DNA of 64,000 nt from Papaver somniferum (lineage: Eukaryota > Streptophyta > Magnoliopsida > Ranunculales > Papaveraceae), in the NCBI RefSeq assembly GCF_003573695.1, contig NC_039359.1, positions 188,068,813 to 188,132,812 of the forward strand. The letters run 5' to 3'. Both the position numbers and the translations under genes were made by a program. This document shows, piece by piece, positions 35,943-46,565 of this stretch. Below the pieces are notes generated by a model. The model did not search any database and was not told the origin of the DNA. It saw only the letters and a program-made list of their open reading frames with translations. The first letter of the stretch is position 1, and the number at the start of each line of letters is the position of its first letter.

Positions 35943-37135
35943 GCTAAAGTGCCTCGTGGCATATTGTGTATTATGACCAAAAATTAGGGTTTCGGCCAAC
36001 TCTACTGACAAAAGTCTTGTTTCGATCATGAAATCCTAATTGGAGTCCATTATGGCATTGGCCACGAACGGAAAGTGGATTAGCACGTAATGACGTTATT
36101 TGTGGCACATTGGTATGTTACTGCGGCAAAGTGGCATGCTGGCATGTTACTGCGGAAAAGTGGCATGTTGGCATGCCGATTAATGTGTTTTTGGGGCAGG
36201 GCGTGTTTGGATTGCCAGTTAGTATGGTGGCGCAGCAAGGTGCGTTTGGCCTTTAATGTATGGTGGCAAGTTTAGAGCGACTTGATTGGTCAAGAAAAGG
36301 GGTCATCCAAACATAAGACGCGACAACACCTCTAGTGCTCGTGGCGCATTTAAAGTGACCTGATTGGTCGGTAGAAAGGAGAGGGACCGGCCAAGCATGG
36401 GCGTGGCTACACTTTTGGTGTGAGCGTGACGGCTTTAGAGCAACCTGATTGGTCGAGGGAGATGGGGCCGGTTTAGGATGGGGCGTGGCCAATGGTGCTG
36501 ATTGGCCTAAGGAATCGCCACGCCTCCCTTTGCTGCTGGTCCTATCCTGTGGCTCATTGTTTTCTGATTCTGGGCAAGATTTTGCTCATGCTAATCCATG
36601 ACGGATTAATTACCTAGTTTGCCTAGGCTTAATTTCGAAAAGCAAGATCTGATATATTGGGCAAGGCGCAAAACCCTACTTTTGCAAATTAGTCAGGATA
36701 ATTGATTGAACTTTATGTGTTGACACATAGTTCTTTTAAGTTCATTGCCAGAGAGCATCATTCTTTCAGATTGAATACCTTATGCAAAGACCTTATCCTT
36801 GATACTTGGAAATGCGTGCTACTCTGCTACGAGTGAACACAAATTGTCATTCCATATCAACATTAAGGGTTCAGCGGGGGAACATAGCACAAGAAGCATT
36901 CAAATAAACTTATATTAATTGAATGTAGGCAATGTGCCAAAATTTACAGAATACTTGGGATTGTTGCTACATGCATCATTCTGGGTAAATTTCATAAGAA
37001 AGTATTGAGTTGCTCAATAAATATGCCAGTGAAGAGGTTGACACTCATGGCTCCGTTTCCTTACAGAGTGACGTCACATCAGATGTAAGGTTTTATAATT
37101 CTAACCCTAAGCTGAAAACCACCATTAACAAAAGG

Positions 37136-39314
37136 TAAGTGAAGACTGAACCACCTATATCTCAAGTTATATATATCTTTTTATCTATGATACATTGTCA
37201 CATAACTAATTAGACTATCATAAGCATATCAAGAATTTCGAGTCAAGTTTATCTTATAATTAGTACTCGAAATATATGACTAAGCTTAATGAAAATTTGT
37301 TCATACTTGATGAATTTCGGCTAAGGAAAATTTATTGTTCGTAATCTAAATCGTGATTCAAGATTATAATTCGAAAATAGCCTTGAACATTGATATGTGT
37401 CATTGATGTTATTTGGGAATGTTTCGAACTGATTTAAAGAGAAATATAGAACTACTGTAAATTCGGATATAAGACAGTATAGTACCAGTCTTACAAACTG
37501 TGAAAATTGTTAAGGTCTGAAGCCGTAATACATGTACTCAATACACGTATTAGAGTATCTATATGTCGACAACAACTTTTTGGTACGCATAACAGTATGT
37601 ACACCTTGATAAGTCTGTCAACTCGTGAACCCGGATCAGTACGCATACCCATATGCATACTAGAAAAAAACAGTTGGTCCCGAAACCAATTTTGTATCCA
37701 TACCGGTACGCATACCATAAAGATTTTGTGAACTCCGGAACTCAATTATATTTTAATGGTATCCATACCAGAACGCATACCAGAAAAGTTCTGTGAACTC
37801 CAGAACTCGGTTATGTCTTAAGGTATACACACCGGTACACGTACCATGATATAACTGTTCACGAACAGGTTAAGTATATGTACCTAGTATGCATACTTAC
37901 CATGTCGATTAAATTCATATGCACATAAAATTATTTCTCCGAGATAATTAGCAATTGAATAATCTCTAAAAACACTATACAAATATTTGATCACATAAGT
38001 GTGATTCGAGTTAAGTCTTAAGTGTTATATGAAAATGCTAAAGCTTATAGTTCAGTTTGCTAGTCTTGATTAACCATTAATTAACATGGTCTTTGTACAC
38101 GGTTCAGTTACGGTTCATCCTAACCAGACTGTATATCTTGTTATGTTAATCATATTCAAAGATTCATCTAATGGTGGATATTGTCTGTTTGGTTCCAAAG
38201 CTATCTTAGCTTAAAGCTAAAGCAACCTATGCTTTGATAGTCTATAAAAGGGGAACCTCAAGAAGCTAGGATCTTTGAATCCCGATACTACTTTTTTGGT
38301 GTTCCTAGTTGTAAACTAGAGTCGTCCTCTTCTTAAAACCCTTTTTGGATTTAGCACTACAAAGACTTCATAGGGATTCGTGAAGCCGGGTCCAGCTATT
38401 GTTTATCTTGATAGATCGAGTATCCTGATCTTGATCAATTGTTGAGCTTGCTCCATCAATCAAGATAGATAGAATTCATCAAAGTTCTCTTCGTTTTCAA
38501 CTTTGTTGATTCCACAAGTTTAATACTTGTGGGGTGAATAATAATCTAGGATGCTATTCGGGAAGCACAAGTCTGGATTTTAAGGTTAGTCAGACTTTGT
38601 CTATCGCTATCGATTTCCAGTCTCACCTTGATCTACAATCGAAAAGGAAATCACACATATAGGCTTATTCGTGGGAGACAGATTGGTTTAAGGTCTTCAA
38701 TTGAGTTGAAGCAACTATTAGGTTGTAAAGGCATCAACTAAAGGAATCATTTGTGCAGAGTCCTGTTGGGATTCAAGAGGCGAAAGGAACGCGACTGTAA
38801 CTGGATTATTGTGAGGGTTTAATTCGGTATCAACTACATTCAAGTACAAAGTTAATTGGTAGTAGGCTAGTATCTGTAGCGGCTTAATACAGTTTGGTGT
38901 TCAATCTGGACTAGGTACCAGGGGTTTTCTGCATTTGTGGTTTCCTCGTTAACAAAATTTCTGGTGTCTGTGTTATTTATTTTCAGCATTATATTGTTTA
39001 TCTTTATAATTGAAATATCACAGGTTGTACATAAATTCAATCAAGTAGATACATCCATCCTTGTTTGTTGGATACGACTTGATTGATTACTTGGAAATTG
39101 ATCTTTGTAATCTCCCAAGTACTCTCACACGTAAATCTAGTTCACGAACTAGTCTCTGTAAACTTTCAGATTATGATAGAAAGCGATATAACTCCAAATT
39201 TTATTCTTATATTGAGATTCATTAAGTTGAACTCTCGGAATTGTATTTAAATTTGTCCATACTAATTGCGTAAGAAAATTTTGGTGGTGTATTTTGGTAC
39301 CCCCAGTGTTTTCA
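37136..39314 (+). repeat. 3' LTR of element D, second part
   Basis: It resumes after the second AAAGG (37131-37135) and ends GTACCCCCAGTGTTTTCA. It carries a TATA box (TCTATAAAAG, 38241-38250), several GTACGCATAC-type repeats (37620-37860) and the conserved LTR box (about 38905-38965). Confidence 0.8.
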
Positions 39315-40789
39315 AAAAAGATACAAATTTTTAGCCTTGCAGAACAGATTATGTGTAAAGAGTAAGGACCCGCAAGCACGTCAACTCTATTAGACCGGTC
39401 AAGAGACGATTTAACTGTTAATGGCTTGATTCATTTAAAGTAAACAATAGAATTTAATCAACAATAATTCAGACACGAAACTAGTACCACTTGATAGGTA
39501 TTGAAAAGTTATGCGAGATGGACTACTCAAACGTGTCATTCGGTTACCGGATGAAGAAGAAATTATTCAAATAGTACGAAGGGCAAGACTATTTTGCATT
39601 TAATTGTATTAAGACAATTTGGATGGGTGTCTTTATCATTTGGATGGATGTCTTTATCATTTCTCATTGGTTCCGTCCAGGTGATTCATGGGAACTCCAT
39701 CGATCTTCAACTTTGATGACAATTTCGTTTTCTCTTCTGTTTTCTTTTCTGCTGAAAGTTTGTGTGCCATGTGTGACGATTTGTTGACAAAATCATTTGA
39801 TGAAGATGTAGCAACGAGGATGGAGATATGGTTGTTTTGAATCAGAGAGGAAAATAATTAGAGATTAAAGAAATTAATCAGAGAAAAACAGAACTTAGGG
39901 TTTTCAGTTTGAATCTTGAGTTTGTTTGGAAGGAAGATGTAAATCGAGTTGTTGATAGGTTTAGAACTAAAGGGTTTCGTAAGAAAAACTCAAAAAATAT
40001 TTAAAATATAAAATTGATGTTTTAATAGGATGATTAGATATGGTATTAGATGATCGAGTGTATTAGGATGAAATTACAGGTGAGATCAAGTCTTTGGTGA
40101 TGAAACTTATGGTGGTGTTTAATTTTATTGAACTATGGAAGTTGAAGAAAGGTAGTTTAACAAATTTGACTTAGGTTTTCTTAATATATTTTCGGATTAT
40201 GTGATTCCTAAATGTAGTCACCTAAATTTTAATTGGATTGACTCCACCAGTCGATCCATGTCAGAAAGCGGGAATCCATCCTTTGTGCAGGCTTTATTTA
40301 GGTTGGTGAAATTGATGCGGACTCGAACTTTCTGATTATTTTTCATGATTGCTACGATGTTCGAGATCTAGACCGGGTATCTGCATTCCCTTAGTATGCT
40401 TTCCTCTAGCATCCTTTCATTATCTGAATTTACTGTATTGTATATCTTATCTGCTATTTTCTTTTTTTTTGCTTAGTCGGATCAAAGTTTGGATTGATAT
40501 TCAGAGAATGACATGCGACATTATGATTTATGCCTGATGTCAATGTTCTCTTTTAGTAGCTCAATCATGCTTTATTTTTCATCCTATGGTAAGTCTTTTC
40601 CAATGAAAGTTGTTTTTGGTTCCTCAGTTGTGCTAAGATTTATTTATTTCAGAAGCTCCATGACCTCAGCTTTGAACATACATTCCGGAACTCCTGGTAT
40701 TTCTATTTTAATATATGTATTTTCAGATAGAGCTCGATTTGGTTTGGTCGTCAAGTAGCTTAGGTCTTCTAGTTGCCTTTTTTAGCTTC
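39315..40789. other. Unassigned AT-rich DNA
   Basis: Begins right after the D LTR. Short frames only (such as 40349-40537 and 40513-40758), none convincing. Two near-identical 21-bp phrases (TTTGGATGGGTGTCTTTATC, TTTGGATGGATGTCTTTATC) occur near 39619 and 39640. Part from about 40600 may belong to the gypsy remnant that follows. Confidence 0.4.
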
Positions 40790-41110
40790 GCTCTTCTACC
40801 TGGCAGATTTAGTTGCTATCTTCTCTGTCCACCATATGGATCTTCCTGCTGATCCAGAGAGAGAACTGCTAATTCTTTTGATACTGCTTGATTCCCTCGG
40901 ATCACGTATTCTCCAGAGTTCGTTATGATTTTCAGCTTATGGTGATAGGTTGAAGGAACCGCCCGCATTGCATGTAACCAATCCCTTCCCTGGATCACAT
41001 TGTGTATGGGTGTTTGTTAAGATATTTGTTTGACTATACCAGATGGATCTAGAGCAGTGTTTTTCCCTAGTTGGATGCTTAATCTCGTTACCATCTTATA
41101 CAAAGTCAAG
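40790..41110 (-). pseudogene. Gypsy pol remnant (protease to RT region)
   Basis: The minus strand reads IQGRDWLHAMRAVPSTYHHK, the well-known G-R-x-W-L-H..PSTYHQ segment at the end of the aspartic protease of plant gypsy elements. Upstream codons (LTLYKMVTRLSIQLGK) fit the preceding protease part after a stop. No RT follows. A small relic, lineage probably Tat. Confidence 0.65.
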
Positions 41111-41149
41111 ATTGCACACATCCCATGTGCTTACAGCTTTTCAACCGGA

Positions 41150-41290
41150 AGGTAGTGCCTGTATTTTTCATCAAGTTTGGCTGCCCAATCACCGGTTCAA
41201 GTGGAAGGTGCATCGCACGTGCGATTTCACTCCAGATGTGATGGGTGTATGTGTGTACAACCTTTCATAACCCAAATCAACCATAATTAA
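41150..41290 (+). repeat. Dispersed repeat, left copy
   Basis: About 140 bases similar to 43430-43575: GTTTGGCTGCCCAATCACCG, CACGTGCGATTTCACTC, and GTGTGTACAACCTTTCAT to AACAATG. The two copies are in the same orientation and bracket LINE material. The class is not recognised. Confidence 0.55.
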
Positions 41291-41453
41291 ACAATGTGTC
41301 AATATTTAAATATCTTTTCAATAATCAAGTATTCGAAAATTCATTTTTTTGGATTTTACTGCGACATACTTTTCAGGTCTTGAAACAAGACATAAATATT
41401 TGGAGATGGTTTATTGAATTTTACTGTTATTTTGCAAGTCTTGAAACGAAACG

Positions 41454-41483
41454 GCACACGCGTCGCGCGTGCGTCTTTACTAA
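41454..41483 (+). mobile_element. Helitron-like 3' terminus
   Basis: GCACACGCG pairs with CGCGCGTGC (41464-41472), then seven bases, then CTAA at 41480-41483 followed by T. A GC-rich hairpin shortly before CTRR with an A/T insertion point is the Helitron 3' rule. No matching TC-start 5' end or Rep/helicase was found. Confidence 0.35.
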
Positions 41484-41559
41484 TACCTTATAAAGAAAAA
41501 GGAATAAAACTTGTAGATATATGATATGCTAGAGAGAACACAGAACATACGATAATAAA

Positions 41560-43290
41560 ATAGAAAATTATTTTGAAAACAGTAGAGGTAGGAAGACTAA
41601 TACAAGTAGCATTCTTCACAATTTAGAAAATGATCTCGGGCTTTGGAATCATCCGAAGTTTGCTAATATTTTCAGAAACATATCTAACATTCTTAATGAA
41701 AATGAAAGTGAAATTAAAAATCTTATAGTATACAAATTAATAATATGTTAAAAAACCTTCAAGATGATTAATTAAGTTCATGGTACTCTATAAAAAAAAT
41801 GTAGGCAATATGTAAAGGAAAAATGGATAAAAGAAAATAACCATAATACTAGATTCTTTTACCATAATACTTCTGAATTGAAAAGAATAAATAGTACTCA
41901 TGCCTTTACGGACAATACTGGTCTATGGATTGAGGGCCAGCAAAACTTAGCTTCTTTAATCACTAAATATTTCAGAGATATATTTCAAACTAATGATAAC
42001 AATATTAATCCTATCTTTAACAACATTCTTAAACAACAATACAGGTGAAAACAACAATCTCTGTAATATCTCTGATAAAAAATAGATTAAAGAAGCTTTA
42101 TTTATGATGAACTCTCGGAGGGCTCTGGGTCCTGATGGATTCCTCCCAGGATTTTATCAACACCATTGGGATAGTCTTCACGAGGATATCTTCAATTGGG
42201 TTCAAGATATCTTCAAAAAAAGAAAAATTCAATCGAAAAATAAACCATACTTACATTTGCTTAATACCAAAAATAAACACCTAAAACACCATACAATTCC
42301 GCCCCAAACCAAACAATTTTCGTCTCATCAGTTTAAGTATACAAAATAGTATCCAAAATCATAGAAAATAGAATTAAACTATGCCTTGATAAACTTATCT
42401 CATAAAACCAATTAGATTTTATTTCTAAAAGACAAATTACGGATTTTACGATAGTCGTACATAAAATTTTGCTTATGATGAAAACTAGTAAAAGGAATAA
42501 TGATCATGTGCTTTTAAATCTAGACTTATCTAAAGCCTTTGATAAATTAGAATGTAATTTCATAATCAATATTTTGAAATTCTTAGGTTTTTCATAAGAA
42601 ACCGTGATCTCATTTATGCTTGCATTTCCTTTGTTTCGTATGTTGTTCTAATTAATGGTATCCATGGAGAATTTTTTCTCCATCAAAGGGTATCAGACAA
42701 GGGGACCCTCTGTCACCTACTATTTTTATTGTTTGCATGGAATTGATATCTAGACTTTTATTGCATGCTGAAAGTTTATGAAGCATTACAGGAGTAAAAG
42801 TCACTAGAGACTCCCCATCTGTCTCGATCTTTTTTCGCGGATTACTTTTTTTTTACCTCGGATAGTATTTTTCATGACCAAAATTTACTTAATATTTGAA
42901 AGTTGTTTAGTGATTCTTCAGGCCAAATTAAAAGCTATCAGAAATCGAGAACTTACTTTAGTAAAAAAATCCAAAGCAAAAACTATAAATTATTAGCTAG
43001 AATTCTCAGAGTCAATAAAATAACCAAAACTGATACTTATATGGGTACACCTTTGTTTTTCAATATGATTAAAAGATCTAATTACCAAAACATGCTTGAT
43101 TATGTTTAAAGTAGAATCCAAGTTTGGAAAGCCAAATTACTATCTCAAGCTGATAAAACCACTCTTATTAGTTTTGTCACCAGTACTATGCCGATGTATC
43201 AAATGATGTACTTCTCTCTCCTAATAAAACCTTAGACAGATTTAGTGCTTTACAAAGGGACTTTTGGTGGAAAAAAAAATAAAAACAACA
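41560..43290 (+). pseudogene. L1-type LINE fragment, plus strand
   Basis: Translations in shifting frames give, in order: FFYHNTSELKRINSTHAF (near 41855), RALGPDGFLPGFYQHHW (42119), VSKIIENRIKLCLDKLI (near 42350), LLNLDLSKAFDKLE (42510), GIRQGDPLSPTIFIVCME (about 42686) and RFSALQRDFWW (near 43240). These are RT motifs of a plant L1 different from the one at 12549-15640. Many stops and frameshifts, and the YxDD/FADD box is damaged. Confidence 0.8.
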
Positions 43291-43298
43291 AAGAGAGT

Positions 43299-43425
43299 TT
43301 ACCTTAAAGGGTCAGATTTAGGAAAGTACTTACATTTGAAAATTATACACCAAAGTTTATCTGGGTTCTCTATTAGTCTCCAAGAAAGTATAGCGAGAAG
43401 GACCAAATTGAATTTGTGTTCGCGT
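43299..43425 (-). pseudogene. Inverted LINE piece
   Basis: The minus strand reads FNLVLLAILSWRLIENPDKL and KCKYFPKSD, the FNxALLAKQxWRL..NPxSLW..KAKYFPxSD segment that follows the RT in plant L1 proteins. It is opposite in strand to the adjoining LINE fragment. Confidence 0.75.
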
Positions 43426-43429
43426 TTTT

Positions 43430-43575
43430 GCATCAGTTTTGGATGCCTAATCAATTCAAGTGGCAGCCACATCACGCGTGCATTCACTCTACATGTGATG
43501 GATAAGTGACTGATGTAGGTGTGTGTACAACCTTTCATGAACCCAAACCAACTGTAATTCAACAATGGGTACAAG
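43430..43575 (+). repeat. Dispersed repeat, right copy
   Basis: Partner of 41150-41290; ends in AACTGTAATTCAACAATG just before the copia gag remnant. Confidence 0.55.
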
Positions 43576-44150
43576 TTATAAAGGGTTATACTCCTCTAAC
43601 AGTTCTAAAAGACAGGGGAACTGTTGCTAAGGATATAGCTGAATATAACAGAGTTGAAATCAGTGCTGCAAAGCATAATTCTGACGAAATGAATGCTATT
43701 ATATATCCATGTCATAAGCCAAGATCTTCAAAATCATGTGTATACGCGTTGAAGGATGCTTGGGATATCATAGAGACCGCATTTGAATGAAATACCTCAG
43801 AAAAGGAAGCAAGGATTCAAAATATAACTTCTGACTGAAAAAACCTTTGTATGGATGACGAAGATTCGTTTGAGGAATTTAAGTAAAAGTTATACGAAAT
43901 AGTGAATGCTTCTCATGCGTTAGGCAGGATGGTTTCTGAAAAGGATATTATGATGAAAATTATGAGATCTTTGCCAACCCGATATGAGTCTAAGAAACAT
44001 GCCATCATTGAAGGAAATGATCTTTCAACTCTTTCTAGAAGCAGCCTCGTCGGAAAGTTAAAAATCTTTGATAATGAACATCACATTAATTTCGGTAAAG
44101 ACATTGCCTTCAAAGCCTTAATGAACACCGAGGTACTTGATCAAAATAAG
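43560..44150 (+). pseudogene. Copia (Sirevirus-type) Gag remnant, part 1
   Basis: ALKDAWDIIETAFE (43747-43788), SEKEARIQNITSD, DEDSFEEFK and then RSLPTRYESKKHAIIEGNDL with STLSRSSLVGKLKIFDNEH (43965-44070) match the UBN2-type Gag domain of copia elements, including the LP-x-R..AIEE..DL pattern. Stops at 43788, 43835 and 43884 disable it. The frame ends where element B was inserted and resumes at 56632, so the copia Gag was already present when B arrived. Confidence 0.8.
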
Positions 44151-44369
44151 TGAAAATGCGGGGGTCTAACAATGACATCCAATAATTCGTTTGGAAATCT
44201 GAGAGGACTTACTCCTATATACTTTCTAGAGAATTAACTAGATAGTCAGACTCAATCTAGAGTAAAGTATATCAAACAGTTTAATATCTCTAGCTCTTAA
44301 TTCAATCCGCAATCATCAAATAGAAATATGCGATCCCGATTGAATAAGATAAGTAACTTGAACGCTACC

Positions 44370-46565
44370 TGTTAGAGTACTGCTCAGTCGAACTCGCATG
44401 TGTTCCTATCTCAAGCATGTTTGTCAATGTTAGTGATCAAAACTATAAGTCTTGATTTCTAGTCTACTTATAGCTAAGTCTCGGACTAGGATAGAATGTG
44501 TAGTTGAGCTCAAGACTCCATGGCGATCATCATACAAAGACGAAGAACTACTCAAGGAAGTGATGGAACTTCATCGACTAAAAGTTATGTGGAGACTTGA
44601 ACTTATATATCACTCAAAAGTCTATCTACTCTATCTCCTATCTTGAGACAAAAGTCGTATTGTTGTATAAACTTTGATTATACACATTTTCTATTTCGAG
44701 CCGAGTTTATCTCGCTTATCTATTTCTCGAAATATGTGTTGGTAAGCTTTCACTTTGACCAAGTTCATCTTTACTAGCGACGAAAGTCATATTAGTTTCA
44801 ATTATTTGAAAATCACTTTGATGAAAAAGATCTTGTGAACAACAACTATATAACGTCCTCTAAGAATGTTTCAATGATTGAAATGAGAATTTAGAATATA
44901 TAACCTTGGAAGGATATAAACATTATGTGGTAACACATACATGTGTAAGTCCTTATTCCTTGAACCAAAGTATGCGTACTTTGCTGCTCTGGAAAACTGG
45001 AACTAAAGTCAGCGTACCAGTACGCGCACTGTCAGAAGTTCACGTCTCGTGAATTTTTGCTGGAATTTATGAACTGAAAACACACTTATTCCGGGTACTT
45101 AAGTCCGCGTACCAGTATGCGTACTTAAGTTGGTTATACTCTAAAAACGGTTATTGCATACTTGCAAACCGTGGCTACAAAGTTCATGAATTGATTCGAG
45201 TGAATCAAATCGTTTTTTCTGCAATTGTGTCTTGTATACTTCTATAATATCTAAGCAATTGAACAACTCTCTAACTAGTTCGTTTGAGTCATTTGAACTA
45301 GTTGTGGTAAAGAAGAATATGGTTGATGTGAAAGTGCTCATATGCTAACTATTTGGTTAACTACTGTTGAACCAACTAAGTGTACATGTTTGGGTACGGT
45401 TACACAAACCTAAATAAACGTGTATTTCATTTGTGTGTAACAAGCTAAGTTCGATCTAACGGTTGAAAGATATTAGCAACTGGGAAACCTAATCCCCACA
45501 CCTTCTGTGTGATACTAGTTGTATTAGCTAAAGTCGATTCACCTTTAACCTTAGGTTTCTTCTCGAGACCCTATAGGTTAACGACTTGAAGACTTCATTG
45601 GGATTGTGAAGTCAGACCCAACTATTTTCTTTCTAGTTGCGTGATATGATCTTGTTGTTTCTATCGTGTTTGAGTACAATCGTAAGATTGGATTGAGATT
45701 GATTTCTACGATATACAAGATATAAAAGAAGCCACAAACACCTTCGTCTCATCGTTTGTGATTCGGAAATATCTTCTTTCGCTAGTCGGTTAAGATTATT
45801 GTGAGGTGATTGATAATTCTAGGTTGTTCTTCGGGAATATAAGTCCGGGTTATCAATTGGTTCCTGTTCACCTTGATTTATCAAAAGACGGAACAAAAAC
45901 TCGTAGGTATTTCTGTGGGAGACAGATTTATCTATTACCATAGACTTTTCTGTGTGATACATATTTGTTTATTAAAGTCTTCGACTTTGGGTCGTAGAAA
46001 CTCTTAGTTGTGGGTGAGATCATCTAAGAGAATCAAGTGCGTAGTATCCTGCTGGGATCAGAGACGTAAGGAGAACAACTGTACCTTGGATCAGTATGAT
46101 ATTGATTGGGGTTCAACTACAGTCCAGACCGAAGTTAGTTTGTAGTAGGCTAGTGTCTGTAGCGGATTAATACAGTGTGTGTTTAATCTGGACTAGGTTA
46201 CGGGGTTTTTCTGCATTTGCGGTTTCCTCATTAATTGAAATATCACAGGTTGAAATATCACAGGTTGTGCGTTGAATCGATCAATTGATAAATCCAACCT
46301 TTGCTTGTTGATTGGAATTGATTGATCCTTGAACATTGGTCTTTGGTACCGTTCAAGTGATTTCTCTTGTATTCAATTAGACTCCCAGATTTCTATTTGC
46401 TTGAGTAAGTATTGAATCGAGAAAGTGAGATATAACTCATTGATATACTTTTATTAAGATTGAGTCTGACTGAGTAGTTGATTCTCTTAAAAGTATATTG
46501 GTGTTAGTCCATACAGATTGCTAAGAGAAATATTGGGTGTGGTTGTTAGACCCCTATTTTTTTCA
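44370..46565 (+). repeat. Solo LTR nested in the 3' LTR of element B
   Basis: Starts TGTTAGAGTACTGCTCAGTC and ends CCCCTATTTTTTTCA, in plus orientation. Flanks CTACC (44365-44369) and GTACT (46566-46570) each differ by one base from GTACC at the same place in the 5' LTR (54340), so a 5-bp duplication is likely. Compared with 6486-8821 it lacks about 120 bases holding the TATA box, with the join near 45475. Confidence 0.85.

Larger units (their letters stand above)
17076..37130 (-). mobile_element. Element C: Tat/Ogre-like gypsy element without gag-pol, carrying an antisense gene
   Basis: Two related LTRs (17076-19679 and 24619-37130, the latter interrupted by element A) surround about 4.9 kb. 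Both outer edges carry the target duplication AAAGG (17071-17075, 37131-37135). Polarity is set by a tRNA-Arg-type primer site at 24599-24616 next to the right LTR and a purine tract (reverse of 19682-19694) next to the left LTR, so the element reads on the minus strand. tRNA-Arg priming and an antisense ORF near the 3' LTR are known for the Tat/Ogre lineage. No pol motif is seen on either strand. In about 360 aligned LTR bases I count near 19 differences. Confidence 0.78.
24619..37130 (-). repeat. 5' LTR of element C, split by element A
   Basis: The parts are 24619-24992 and 34641-37130, about 2.86 kb in total. They join at the sequence GTGAAACC / CTTATTTATGCAAG, which matches the uninterrupted left LTR at about 17438-17465. 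It is longer than its partner mainly because of four extra 50-bp units at 35693-35942. Confidence 0.85.
15641..39314 (+). mobile_element. Element D: 3' part of a Sirevirus-like copia element, split by element C
   Basis: It consists of a degenerate extra ORF, a polypurine tract, and an LTR in two parts, 16863-17075 and 37136-39314, together about 2.39 kb. Element C lies between the parts with the 5-bp duplication AAAGG. No gag, RT or 5' LTR can be linked to D with confidence; the LTR start at 11909 differs too much to be its pair. The left boundary is unknown and may lie at the LINE edge. Confidence 0.65.
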
